From: Planctomycetota bacterium
GTDB lineage: Bacteria > Planctomycetota > B15-G4 > SIAN01
Assembly (NCBI GenBank): GCA_028289345.1
Contig: JANQQL010000010.1
Coordinates: 186,001-250,000 of the forward strand
Direction: 5' to 3'
Length of the DNA stretch: 64,000 nucleotides
Part shown: positions 45,184 through 54,069 of the stretch, in pieces
Layout: the number at the start of each line of letters is the position of its first letter
How positions within the stretch are numbered: the first letter of the stretch is position 1
Notes under the pieces: model-generated
Told to the model about the DNA's origin: nothing
Databases searched by the model: none
Seen by the model: only the letters and a program-made list of their open reading frames with translations
Made by a program: the position numbers and the translations under genes

Positions 45184-45378
45184 TCTCTGAGCGCTCACTC
45201 TCTGCACGAGCTCTGATCGATGAGGCCTCGTTCCCTTCGGGGAATTCGGGGGTGCCAGGACAACCGGAACCTCCCCCACCCGCGCGAACCTTCCTTGCCG
45301 CCAGCGGGAGGACGGACTCAAAAAACTCTGGGAGGATCCCACGGAGAACGCATCGACAGAAAAGCCCGTGACCTCTTC

Positions 45379-47064
45379 TCAGCGAGCGAAGGAGGATTCG
45401 ACCAAGATCTGAGGAACGAGAGTCCGCGCGCCCTGTGGGAGGAAAGTAATGGCCCGCTCGCCGTGCTCGCCCTCGATCCAGACTGTCGCCGGGACATCGA
45501 CTTTCCCGTTTTCGACGGAGTACCCGAGCACCTTCTGCCCGGAACGAAGACCGGCTTGATAGGCCGTGGAGCCTTCTCGCACGCCCACCAATCGCCCTTC
45601 TTTCATCGAACCCTCGGAGTCGAAACCCAGGTCGAAGCTGGCCACGGGAACCGTGGACACTTGGTACTCGGGCGAGAACACCGTTTCCGAAAGGCGGGGA
45701 ACGCCACCATCCTGAATGACTTCGGAAAGACCCGCCACGGTGTCGGCATCGGTCCACGCCACAAACTTGTCCAACAGTGACTGGGTACTGATCCGCTCGC
45801 CCGCCCGGGCCTCTTGCAACAGCTCCCTCATCAAGTCATCGAGAGAACGCTCTCCTCCGGAGGTTTTCCGAATCGAGGAGTCCACGATCATCGCAATCAC
45901 ATCCCCCCGCTGGTACGGCAACTGTCCGATGTCGGGATCGGACCAGTATTGCTCACCGATGACTTGATTGGAGACATCGCGAAGGGGATTTTGAAAGTAC
46001 TCTCGCAACCGATCATTGATCGCCTTGGCATAGTCCACGCGATCAAGCCAACCGCCGGCCCGCAAGATCCGTCGGGCATAGTAGTCGGTGAACCCTTCGG
46101 AGAACCAGGTCACAAAACGATCCGCTTCCTTGGCTTGAATCGTATTGCCGTTCCACTCGTGGAACATCTCGTGGCTGAGAAGCCGGCGCAGGGGAATCCC
46201 CCAGCGCGTGCCCAAACCGATGGCCGCATTCGGTGGCAAGTAAAGCGCGAAGCAGTTGCTGAGCCCGGTACCGCCGAAGGCCATGCCCTGCTCCATCGGC
46301 TCGCCAACCGGAATCACGCTGATCCAATAGTAAGGAACTTCATAGTCTTCGAAGAAGTCCCTCTGAATCTCGACTATCGAGGCAGCGGCGTCCGCGAACT
46401 CTTGGTTGTTCCACTCCCAGCGATCTCCCGCGATCGTCACGTGGAGGGTTTCGCCGAACACCTCCCGCTCCTCGTGCAGGAATTCTCCGGCTTGGAAAAG
46501 GCCGGCGGAAAACTGGCTCCAGGTCTCGACGAACTTGACATGAGTCCCGAGGCCGAACGAATGCATCACCGGCCAGCCCGCCTCCTCGAAGCCTTCCCAG
46601 CGGAGTTCAACTCGCAACGAGTCATCGTCCTCCCACAAGTCCGGTTGCGCGAAACACAAATGGCCGACGCCAAGAAAGAGCCGCTCGTTCAAGATGGGTC
46701 GATAGTGGATCCGGGGATCGCGGTTGCCCTGGTACGGAGTGGGATTCAGAAAGTACGAAAGAGTCAGACTCGTTCCCTGCGGGTGGGTGACCCGTAGGGT
46801 CCGCCCCTCGTCCTGATGGACCTCCAATGCCGTCCCGTTGGCATCGACCGCGGAAAACCCCGACCAGTCCGTTTCCGGGTCCTCGACTCCCCCCCATTCC
46901 TCGGAGAATCGGAAAACGGTCTCACCGTCCGTCGCATCGACGGAGAGCGAAACTTGGACCGAAGAGGAGTGCCGAGTGAACGTCACTCCCACGGTCGGAA
47001 GGGGCTCCTCCGAACGGAATGAGCAGAGCACACTCCCGAGCACCACCATCCACCGTCTGTTCAT
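45379..47064 (-). CDS. Secreted M61-like glycyl aminopeptidase family protein with PDZ-like tail
   Basis: 561 residues. Short signal-like N-terminus, a beta-rich N-terminal region, then the thermolysin-like domain with SHEMFHEWNGNTIQ (HExxH at 298-302) and WFSEGFTDYYA (Glu323 as third zinc ligand), a pairing diagnostic of M61. The C-terminus has a PDZ-like segment (GRLVGVREGSTAYQAGLRSGQKVLGYSV). ATG 47064 is chosen since GAGAGG lies 7-8 nt before it; an ATG 6 nt earlier is too close. In-frame sequence further upstream is not coding. Divergent from the aldo/keto reductase gene. Confidence 0.86.
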   Translation of the reverse strand: MNRRWMVVLGSVLCSFRSEEPLPTVGVTFTRHSSSVQVSLSVDATDGETVFRFSEEWGGVEDPETDWSGFSAVDANGTALEVHQDEGRTLRVTHPQGTSLTLSYFLNPTPYQGNRDPRIHYRPILNERLFLGVGHLCFAQPDLWEDDDSLRVELRWEGFEEAGWPVMHSFGLGTHVKFVETWSQFSAGLFQAGEFLHEEREVFGETLHVTIAGDRWEWNNQEFADAAASIVEIQRDFFEDYEVPYYWISVIPVGEPMEQGMAFGGTGLSNCFALYLPPNAAIGLGTRWGIPLRRLLSHEMFHEWNGNTIQAKEADRFVTWFSEGFTDYYARRILRAGGWLDRVDYAKAINDRLREYFQNPLRDVSNQVIGEQYWSDPDIGQLPYQRGDVIAMIVDSSIRKTSGGERSLDDLMRELLQEARAGERISTQSLLDKFVAWTDADTVAGLSEVIQDGGVPRLSETVFSPEYQVSTVPVASFDLGFDSEGSMKEGRLVGVREGSTAYQAGLRSGQKVLGYSVENGKVDVPATVWIEGEHGERAITFLPQGARTLVPQILVESSFAR

Positions 47065-47295
47065 TCCCATGCCTCTCGTCTTCGCCACCAACGGGCCCCT
47101 TCTACGGTGACCACACCACCTTGGTTGCCCGGCATTGGCAGGCCTCGGACCGAAAGTGCCCCGAACGAGTCGCCCGTGGCAGAAACCGATCTCTTCCTGG
47201 CCGAATACGGATCCCGGGCTCTGGAATCGCAGCGCATGGAAAAGCAGACTGGCCGAATCGCACCACGTCTCGACTCGATCAGAAAGGCTCTTCCT

Positions 47296-48291
47296 GTGGA
47301 AATGGAATATCGCCATCTCGGCCGCTCCGGCCTGGAGGTCAGCGCACTCTCGTTCGGCTCTTGGGTGACTTTCGACAACCAGCTCGACGTCGGCAAAGCC
47401 GAGGAGTGCATGGCCCTTGCCTACGAACACGGAGTGAACTTCTTCGACAACGCGGAGGCTTACGCGGCGGGAGAGTCAGAGCGAATCATGGGCCAGGCGC
47501 TGAAGAAGCTCAACTGGTCACGGGACAGCTACTGCGTGTCCAGCAAGGTGTTCTGGGGGGGAAAGAAGCCCACGCAAAGGCGCCTGCATCGAAAGCACGT
47601 CTTCGATGCTTGCCATGCCGCCTTGCAGCGGCTCCAGGTCGACTACCTGGACCTCTATTTCTGTCACCGTCCGGATCCGCGCACCCCCATCGAGGAAACC
47701 GTGCGAGCCATGCATCATTTGATCCAGCAGGGCAAGGTCATGTACTGGGGAACCAGTGAGTGGAGCGCGGTCCAGATCATGGAGGCCCATGCGGTGGCCG
47801 GAGTGCACCATCTCACTCCTCCGACCATGGAACAGCCACAGTACAACATGCTGACTCGCGACCGGGTGGAAGCCGAGTACCGCCACGTGTACCGCAGCGT
47901 GGGCCTTGGCACGACCATCTGGTCACCCCTGGCGTCTGGCATCCTTACCAACAAGTACGCCGAGGGCATTCCCTCCGGATCCCGTCTCGACCTCGAGGGC
48001 TTCGAATGGTTGCGCGATCGCTTCACCGATGAAGAAGGGAAGCGCAAGATCGAGAAAACACGCAAGGTCGCGGCCATCGCCGCGGAACTCGGAACGACCA
48101 GTGCCAAGCTCGCCATCGCCTGGTGCTTGAAGAATCCCAACGTCAGCACCGTGATTCTGGGCGCCTCCCGGACGAGTCAGCTCGAAGAGAACCTGGGAGC
48201 ACTCGAGGTTCTGCCCATGCTCACCGACGAAGTCATGGAAAACCTCGAAGCCGCCCTGGACAACAAGCCCGCGGATGAAATGGAGTTCTGA
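47296..48291 (+). CDS. Aldo/keto reductase, K+ channel beta-subunit-like
   Basis: 331 residues. NADPH-dependent (alpha/beta)8 barrel: EYRHLGRSGLEVSALSFGSWVTF at the N-terminus, catalytic tetrad in FFDNAEAYAAGESE (Asp, Tyr), SSKVFWGG (Lys) and LYFCHRPDPRTPIEET (His), then the cofactor block SPLASGILTNKY and VSTVILGASRTSQLEENLGAL. Closest in style to the Kv-beta/YghZ branch, which reduces aldehydes such as methylglyoxal. GTG 47296 with AAAGG 8 nt upstream is taken as start; ATG 47302 in the same frame is equally possible. The in-frame stretch upstream shows no family similarity. Confidence 0.93.
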   Translation: MEMEYRHLGRSGLEVSALSFGSWVTFDNQLDVGKAEECMALAYEHGVNFFDNAEAYAAGESERIMGQALKKLNWSRDSYCVSSKVFWGGKKPTQRRLHRKHVFDACHAALQRLQVDYLDLYFCHRPDPRTPIEETVRAMHHLIQQGKVMYWGTSEWSAVQIMEAHAVAGVHHLTPPTMEQPQYNMLTRDRVEAEYRHVYRSVGLGTTIWSPLASGILTNKYAEGIPSGSRLDLEGFEWLRDRFTDEEGKRKIEKTRKVAAIAAELGTTSAKLAIAWCLKNPNVSTVILGASRTSQLEENLGALEVLPMLTDEVMENLEAALDNKPADEMEF

Positions 48292-48329
48292 TCGACGAGT
48301 GATCCGTTCCATCCCGACTCTGCAAGTCA

Positions 48330-48370
48330 ATCCCCGCGGGGGCGATTCCCCGGGGATCGATGTCCCGGGG
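48330..48370. terminator. Possible bidirectional terminator, GC-rich dyads
   Basis: Between two convergent genes: CCCCGCGGGG palindrome at about 48331-48340, then CCCCGGGGA (48348-48356), loop TCGATG, TCCCGGGG (48363-48370), an 8-bp stem with one bulge. No T run on either side, so only a weak call. Confidence 0.3.
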
Positions 48371-48469
48371 ACGAGTCACTCGAGAGCGGAACCGGCTTGG
48401 TGAGCGAGATCAAGCGCTCGCCGACCAAATCGCAACCAAGCCAATCCGAGACCAGCCCGTTCTCGCTCC

Positions 48470-49963
48470 TCAGCTTTCGGTGTGGCCGATCGCCCACAAG
48501 TGGTCGCTGGTGCGCAAATACATGGTGTTGTCGACCACCGCCGGGGTGGCGTAGATGCCCTCGTCGAACTTGTTCTCGGCGATGACTTCGAGTTCCTCCC
48601 CTGTTCCGAGAACGAACATGGTGCCGTCGACGGCCCCCACGTACACCCGGTTCCCGGCGCCGACCGGAGACGAGTAATACTCCCCCACGACGCCGAGTCG
48701 CCTGGCTTCGTAGTAAGCATCGCCGGATTCGGCATCCACGCAGGATACGAAGCCGCCTTTCTTCACGTAGTACACCCGGCCCTTGTAGCAAAGCGGCGAG
48801 GCCACATAGGGAAGACCACGCCTCTTCTGCCACAGCACGTGGGAGCTGGTCACATCGCCCTCTCCACCGCCTTGAATCGCCACCAAGAGGTTCTTCCCGG
48901 GAGCCGTCGGCATGTTCACGAAGCCGCCGATCTCTTCCGGCTCCCAGTTTCCGCTCTTGTTGAAATCCAGCGCGCTGAAGGCCTCCTTCGCTCTCCCGGG
49001 AGGAATCTCCTCGAACTGGACCACGCCATCGCCGTTGCGATCGACATGGGCCACGAACTTGGCCACGTCGCCAAGAATCTCCTCGGTGAGATCCGGAGAC
49101 TCGTGGAAACCCGTCGCCAATCGATTGGCCGGGGACACGTTGGGTGTCGACCATCCCCCGAAGTAGAGCACCTCACCGTGCACCGCCGGAGTCGTACAAA
49201 CCAGGGCGGTCAGACCCGTCACCCACCACAAAGCCTCGCCGTTGGCGGCGTCATACCCAGTCACCGTGGAGGTTCCCCCCACGACCACTTCCGTGCGGTC
49301 TTCCCGCTTCCACACGAACGGCGTGGCGTATCCGGTGCGAGCATTGGGACGGGGAGTCGACCAGCGCTCTTCTCCGGTTTCCGAATCGAAACAGTGGAGA
49401 GCAGAAACCCCAGCCACATCTCGCAGCAGGTAGACCGAGTCTCCTTCCAACACCGGCGAGGTTCCGGTCCCGAACATGTTGCTCTCGATCGGGAATTCCT
49501 TCTCCCAGAGTACGTTGCCTTCCAGGTCCAAGGTGACCAAGCCGTAGGCCCCGAAGTAGGCGTGAATCAAGGACCCATTCGTGCAGGCCGTGGGCGCCGC
49601 GGGAGAACAGTGATCGTGCTGGAGATCTTCTTCTCCTCGCATTTCGAACTCACGTTTCCATTGCAGCGAGCCGTCAGAGCGATGGAAGCTCATCACCATG
49701 ACCCGGCTCCCCTCCGATCCCGTCAGGATGACCCGGTCGTCCCAGATGCACGGAGACGAGTGACCGGGGGGAACAGGAATCTTCCAACGCAAGTTCTTCT
49801 GCGGACCGAACTCGTCGGGAAGCGTCTGCTCTTCGGCCGAGGCGCTGCCGCCAGGCCCTCGGAACTGCGGCCATTCAGAGGCTTTGACCGACGCTGGGGA
49901 AATCAGGCCAAGAAAAAGCAGCCCGAAGGAAAAGGGACGGAAGAAACCGTGCTCAGTCGTCAT
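48470..49963 (-). CDS. Secreted PQQ-like beta-propeller protein with EF-hand insert
   Basis: 497 residues. Signal peptide (FSFGLLFLGLISPASVKA), then SEWPQFRGPGGSASAEEQ and LPDEFGPQKNLRWKIPVPPGHSSPCIWDDRVILTG, the standard opening of planctomycete PQQ-like repeat proteins, with blades such as ALHCFDSETGEERWST and VTGYDAANGEALWWV. Between blades, around residues 310-345, two EF-hand loops are inserted: DRNGDGVVQFEE and DFNKSGNWEPEE. Calcium binding by the first is likely; the second is degenerate. Non-enzymatic scaffold or sensor is the best guess. Downstream of the metallopeptidase gene at 50109-51653 by 145 bp. Confidence 0.85.
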   Translation of the reverse strand: MTTEHGFFRPFSFGLLFLGLISPASVKASEWPQFRGPGGSASAEEQTLPDEFGPQKNLRWKIPVPPGHSSPCIWDDRVILTGSEGSRVMVMSFHRSDGSLQWKREFEMRGEEDLQHDHCSPAAPTACTNGSLIHAYFGAYGLVTLDLEGNVLWEKEFPIESNMFGTGTSPVLEGDSVYLLRDVAGVSALHCFDSETGEERWSTPRPNARTGYATPFVWKREDRTEVVVGGTSTVTGYDAANGEALWWVTGLTALVCTTPAVHGEVLYFGGWSTPNVSPANRLATGFHESPDLTEEILGDVAKFVAHVDRNGDGVVQFEEIPPGRAKEAFSALDFNKSGNWEPEEIGGFVNMPTAPGKNLLVAIQGGGEGDVTSSHVLWQKRRGLPYVASPLCYKGRVYYVKKGGFVSCVDAESGDAYYEARRLGVVGEYYSSPVGAGNRVYVGAVDGTMFVLGTGEELEVIAENKFDEGIYATPAVVDNTMYLRTSDHLWAIGHTES

Positions 49964-50108
49964 GAGATCTCGCTTCTAGGAAAGGACGGGGGACCCATCT
50001 TTGTAGCGGATCCGGAGACGCGCCGTCAAATGACGCCGGAGAGTCGCTCTCATTCCCGGCCACGGGAGGGCGGGAACTCATCCCTCGACAGCATCCTCGG
50101 GCTGGGCT

Positions 50109-51653
50109 TCACTCATTGCCCGCCCGATCACGGGAACGCCCGACCTGATCCCAGTTTCCCCCGGGCGCAAAGTGAAACGGCGTGTCCGGAGCAATCTTGC
50201 CGAGCCGCTTCATGGCTTCGAAGGCACTTCCCACCTCCTCGGCACCGGCGACCTGAATGATGACGAACGCCCGCCCTTCCGGATCGAGCGTCGAGAACAG
50301 ATAGCTGGATTCGGCCTCCACCAGTTCGGGAAGAGCATCAGCCACCGGAAGACACAGTTCGGCGAGATCCTCGAGCTGCTCCGTCCCCTGTTCCGAAATC
50401 ACTGCGAGAACCGCGTCCTGCACACCCTCCACCATCTCCAGGGTTCGAGGGTGATTGATGGGCGCGGAGCTAGCAACGCTGGAGATGCGGATCCGCTGGC
50501 CAAGTTCTCGGCGAAGGTGCTCTGAACGCATGAGGTTCCCATCACTCAGCAACAGCATCGAGTTCAGCTGCACTTCGTAACGGTAGATCGAATCCGGAAA
50601 CGTCGCGGCGAAGAGTTCGATGGACTGCTCCACAAACTCTTCATCCATGGTCCGCCCCTCTTCGAGATACGTCTTGACCAGTGGATACAGTGCTTTGCCA
50701 TAGCGATCGATGACGTCGTTGGCATACCACTCCCCTTCGTCGATCTGACCCGTCGCCTGTTCGAACGCCCAACCATTTCCCAAGGCGGTGGCCAAGCCTT
50801 CATTGATGCTTCCGTAAGCCAGCATCGAGTAAGGAGATTCAGAATCCGTGTAGTAGCCTTCCAGTCGAAACTGAAGTTCGCTTGGTTGTGCCCCGTAAAG
50901 CGAGTGGCACATTTCGTGAAAGATCACTCCGAAGCGCCCGGCAATGTCCTCTGCTTCGACAAGGACTCCGACGGATTCGAAGACGCCCAGAGATTCCGCA
51001 GAAGTTGCTCCCCCGCGCCCCGGGAGGGGATAGAGACCCACCACGAACGGCTGCGACTCCGGCCAGACCGCCCCATAGAATCTGGCCGCATCGCGGAACA
51101 TCTGGTCCAGGTTCCAGTCGAGGCCGGCTTGGCGAAACTCCTTTCGGCGCTCCTCCAGCAACGAAACGGTCGGCTTCCAGACCAGCTCTTCGTAGATCGG
51201 TTCCATCGCTCTCAAGGAACGGAACAGTGCTTCGTGAGCGGGGACGGGTAGCAATCCCAAGGTTCGTTCGCTGAAGTCGTCGAGGTCAGTCGAAAACCCG
51301 CTCCGAATCAGGAACAGCGATCCGAGATCCCGGCCGGCATGGCGGGATGGTGGGTATCCCTGGTGGGAAATGTCTGCGACCAGGCGAATGCAGGCGCTCT
51401 CGAATTCCTCCAACGTGTTGCGAGTGGCCGGAGTGTCGAAGGAGCTTCCCCAGAACAAGTCTCCCAAGAGCGAGGGGCTCTGAGATCCTCCGCTGAGCGC
51501 CTCCAGGAAACTCAGGAGTCCTTGAACCTTCGAAATCCGGTACTCGACTCGCGGCTTCGAGGAGTCCGCGGCGTTGTCTTCGCCCTGCACGGCTCCTTCG
51601 GAGGCAAGCAGCAATCCAAGGCCCACGATCATCACCATCGTTCGTCGCTGCAT
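50109..51653 (-). CDS. Secreted putative zinc metallopeptidase (HEMCH), family uncertain
   Basis: 514 residues. Signal peptide (VMIVGLGLLLASEGAVQG). The central region has FGVIFHEMCHSLYGAQ (HExxH at 246-250) and SINEGLATALGNGW (Glu285, 35 residues on) as a plausible third ligand, the layout of gluzincin-like proteins. The N-terminal 200 residues are helical, the C-terminal 150 are alpha/beta. No family name fits confidently. No clear Shine-Dalgarno before ATG 51653. Third HExxH protein within 9 kb. Confidence 0.68.
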   Translation of the reverse strand: MQRRTMVMIVGLGLLLASEGAVQGEDNAADSSKPRVEYRISKVQGLLSFLEALSGGSQSPSLLGDLFWGSSFDTPATRNTLEEFESACIRLVADISHQGYPPSRHAGRDLGSLFLIRSGFSTDLDDFSERTLGLLPVPAHEALFRSLRAMEPIYEELVWKPTVSLLEERRKEFRQAGLDWNLDQMFRDAARFYGAVWPESQPFVVGLYPLPGRGGATSAESLGVFESVGVLVEAEDIAGRFGVIFHEMCHSLYGAQPSELQFRLEGYYTDSESPYSMLAYGSINEGLATALGNGWAFEQATGQIDEGEWYANDVIDRYGKALYPLVKTYLEEGRTMDEEFVEQSIELFAATFPDSIYRYEVQLNSMLLLSDGNLMRSEHLRRELGQRIRISSVASSAPINHPRTLEMVEGVQDAVLAVISEQGTEQLEDLAELCLPVADALPELVEAESSYLFSTLDPEGRAFVIIQVAGAEEVGSAFEAMKRLGKIAPDTPFHFAPGGNWDQVGRSRDRAGNE

Positions 51654-51993
51654 CGGAGGTTTCTTTCTGGTTCGAACTGGAATCGCTGGACTGACCAGCC
51701 AACCTACCGAACCGGGGGCCACGCCGTTCGAGGTTCCCGGGTTCGGTGTCCGGCCCGAAGATGTCCTTACGCGGCAACTCGTTGTTTATCCCCGAAGGAG
51801 AGAACCGATCGCCTCCTGGCCACGTGGCGTCGAGCGACTCATGCGGATCGCTCGGGTCTGCTCCAATCCGCCCGCCAACTTGTCCTCGGAATGCCACGGC
51901 CAAATCGCGGAGAATCGGCCAGCTCCGAGAAGAGCCCGACGACGATTCACGATTCGAGTGGTGAGCGTCTCTTCCCTTGCCAGAGAACCAGCC
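51654..51993. other. Divergent intergenic region, nothing recognised
   Basis: 340 bp between divergently transcribed genes; expected to hold two promoters, but I find no pair of hexamers I would defend and no inverted repeat. Confidence 0.35.
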
Positions 51994-52965
51994 ATGCCCG
52001 AGCAAAAACCGATGACGGGACTGTTCCTGGCCGACGGGTCCCTCGCGCTCCGAGAGGATCTTCCTCACCCGGAACGTCCGGGCGAAGTCTTGGTTCAAGT
52101 TCGCAAAGTCGGAGTTTGCTCGACGGATCTTGCACTCGCCCGGGGATACATGGGTTTCCAGGGAGTGCCTGGCCATGAGTTCGTGGGAGTTGCCAGCAAC
52201 GGCCCCTTCGCCGGGCAACGAGTCGTTGGTGAAATCAACGCCGCTTGCGGTCAGTGTGATTGGTGCGCCCGGGATCTCGGTCGACATTGTCCGGAGCGCA
52301 CGGTGTTAGGCATCCTGAATCGTTCCGGCGCGTTCGCCGAGCGCCTCTCACTCCCTGCCGAAAACCTGCATCCCGTTCCTCCGGAGATCGACGACGACAC
52401 GGCGGTCTTCCTGGAACCCCTCGCAGCCGCTTTCGAGATCACCGAACAAGTGAGCTTGTCGTCCCATCGCCGAGCTCTGGTCGCCGGCGACGGCCGCCTC
52501 GGCTTGTTGTGCGCCAAGGTTCTCGCACTCCACGGCCTGGACGTGGTCGTCGCCGGACACCATCCAGAACGCGCCGAGTTGCTACCGAAAAATGCGACGA
52601 TCGAAAAAGACCTGCTGGACGGGAAACCTCGCGGACGCCCCTTCGATCTCGCCGTCGAGGCCACGGGAAAGCCGGAGGTCCTTGCTCAGCTGGTTCCGTG
52701 GGTGCAACCACGCGGCACGATCGTTCTGAAAACCACGGCCGAGCGTCCGGCCCCCCTCGACTTGGCACCCGTGGTGGTGGACGAGATCACTCTGGTGGGC
52801 TCCCGTTGCGGCCAGTTTCCGCCAGCCATCGAAGCCATCCGCTCCGGACAAGTGTCCGTGGCAGGCATGGTGGCAGCTCGTTACCCCTTGAGCGAATCGC
52901 CCGCTGCATTCCAACGAGCCTCCCAGGGCGGATTGCTCAAGGTCCTGGTCGACGTCAGCACGTAA
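51994..52965 (+). CDS. Zinc-dependent medium-chain dehydrogenase (alcohol dehydrogenase-like)
   Basis: 323 residues. GroES-like N-terminal domain with catalytic zinc ligands (GVCSTDLALARGY, VPGHEFVG) and the structural zinc lobe (NAACGQCDWCARDLGRHCPERTVLG, four Cys). The Rossmann half has an atypical dinucleotide motif, VAGDGRLGLLCAKVL, in place of GxGxxG, and VEATGKPEVL. A short MDR protein, oxidising or reducing an alcohol or sugar with NAD(P); substrate not predictable. Start at ATG 51994; ATG 52012 (MTGLFLADG) is closer to the family's usual N-terminus, and neither has a strong Shine-Dalgarno. Confidence 0.88.
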   Translation: MPEQKPMTGLFLADGSLALREDLPHPERPGEVLVQVRKVGVCSTDLALARGYMGFQGVPGHEFVGVASNGPFAGQRVVGEINAACGQCDWCARDLGRHCPERTVLGILNRSGAFAERLSLPAENLHPVPPEIDDDTAVFLEPLAAAFEITEQVSLSSHRRALVAGDGRLGLLCAKVLALHGLDVVVAGHHPERAELLPKNATIEKDLLDGKPRGRPFDLAVEATGKPEVLAQLVPWVQPRGTIVLKTTAERPAPLDLAPVVVDEITLVGSRCGQFPPAIEAIRSGQVSVAGMVAARYPLSESPAAFQRASQGGLLKVLVDVST

Positions 52966-53448
52966 ACACTCCGTTCTTGCCCGATTGGCAACCCATGGAA
53001 ACCGGTGTTTGTCCTCGCCCACCGAACAAGGTCTGGCGCTTCTTCAGGAAGAGAAGAACTCCGCCCACCCCGATGAATCGGGATGGACGGAGTCAGGGAC
53101 AGTGAGACCTTTCTCTCACCACCCCACGGGTTCGTATTTGAAACCAAAGGAGGCGCGGTCCTCACCGGGAGGTTCCGCCGGACCCCCGGGGAGAAGGCCG
53201 ATGTCAACAGGTGCGTGAGATGGAAACGCGCACGCTTCCGCACTCTCAAGACGTACGCGCGCCGTACTTCAGTCGGGGAAATCCGAAGGCCGGGGCTCGA
53301 CTCGCGACAGGCAAGGAATCGATCCCCGCGCCATGGGCGACCAGGGGAGAATCCCTAGACTGACAAATTCTCGGATTCTCGGTGGGGGTCGCTCCCGCGG
53401 ATCGGTTCCTCCCCCGAGGATCTGTTCTGACAAGCGGAATCGGGGCCC
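52966..53448. other. Intergenic region with one long hairpin
   Basis: 483 bp between the dehydrogenase and an ECF sigma gene. Apart from the hairpin at 53058-53093 nothing is recognised; short frames lack coding character. No convincing promoter for the sigma gene. Confidence 0.4.
53058..53093 (+). terminator. Long imperfect hairpin, probable terminator
   Basis: A 17-position stem (ACTCCG..., 53058-53074, against ...CGGAGT, 53077-53093) with only two C-A mismatches and a GA loop. About 95 bp after the dehydrogenase stop. No proper T tract follows on the plus strand (a T-rich stretch occurs on the minus strand), so it may be Rho-associated or another kind of element. Confidence 0.5.
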
Positions 53449-54069
53449 ATGGACTCTCGAGACATCACCCAGTCACTGGCGAGGATCACCGCGGGCGATC
53501 GACAGGCAATCGATCTCCTGTTTCCGGCGGTCTACGACGAACTGCGACGCATTGCGCAGCGAATGATGCGTCGAGAGCCGGCCAATGCCACTCTCGAGGC
53601 AACCGCTTTGGTCCACGAGGCGTACTCGGCGCTCGTCGACCAGACCCAGGCGCGGTTCGAGAGTCGCGCCCATTTCCTCTCGGTCGCCTCTCAAGCGCTG
53701 CGGCGCATCCTCATCGATGCCGCCCGCCGACGCTCGAGTCTCAAGCGGGGCGGCGATCGGCAACGCATCACTCTCGGCGGCATCCACGCAGGAGAGTCGG
53801 AAAGCCAAAAAGCCCTCGACCTTCTGGAACTCGACGATCGCCTGCGGGAACTCCAAGAAGACCATCCGGAACGCGCGCGAGTCGTCGAGATGCGTTTCTA
53901 TGGCGGGATGACTCACGAAGAGATCGCGGCGGTGCTCGGGACGACCACTCGAACCGTGGAGCGTTACTGGGCCTTCGCACGCGCCTGGCTGTTCCAGCAA
54001 ATCGAAGAGGGACGCTCCGACCCACAGCGGCAGCGTGCCCCGTCGAGCTTGCAGGTCGTGGTGTCGTGA
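53449..54069 (+). CDS. ECF sigma factor (planctomycete Sigma70_ECF type)
   Basis: 206 residues. Begins MDSRDITQSLARITAGDRQAID and continues with LFPAVYDELRRIAQRMMRRE, ATALVHEAYSALVDQ, FLSVASQALRRILIDAARRR (region 2) and LQEDHPERARVVEMRFYGGMTHEEIAAVLGTTTRTVERYWAFARAWLF (region 4). This is the Sigma70_ECF family abundant in planctomycetes and usually found beside kinases. Its last codon overlaps the GTG of the next gene as GTGA, so the two are translationally coupled. No zinc-finger anti-sigma is encoded alongside. Confidence 0.93.
   Translation: MDSRDITQSLARITAGDRQAIDLLFPAVYDELRRIAQRMMRREPANATLEATALVHEAYSALVDQTQARFESRAHFLSVASQALRRILIDAARRRSSLKRGGDRQRITLGGIHAGESESQKALDLLELDDRLRELQEDHPERARVVEMRFYGGMTHEEIAAVLGTTTRTVERYWAFARAWLFQQIEEGRSDPQRQRAPSSLQVVVS

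Noticed and set aside
48482..50260. 592-codon plus-strand frame opposite the EF-hand PQQ propeller
   Set aside because: The minus-strand product has a signal peptide and conserved propeller blades; the plus-strand frame is its complement.
53382..54065. Upstream extension of the Ser/Thr kinase frame through the ECF sigma gene
   Set aside because: The extension is Arg/Pro-rich without similarity and lies in another frame of the well-conserved sigma factor; GTG 54066 with GTGA overlap is the natural start.
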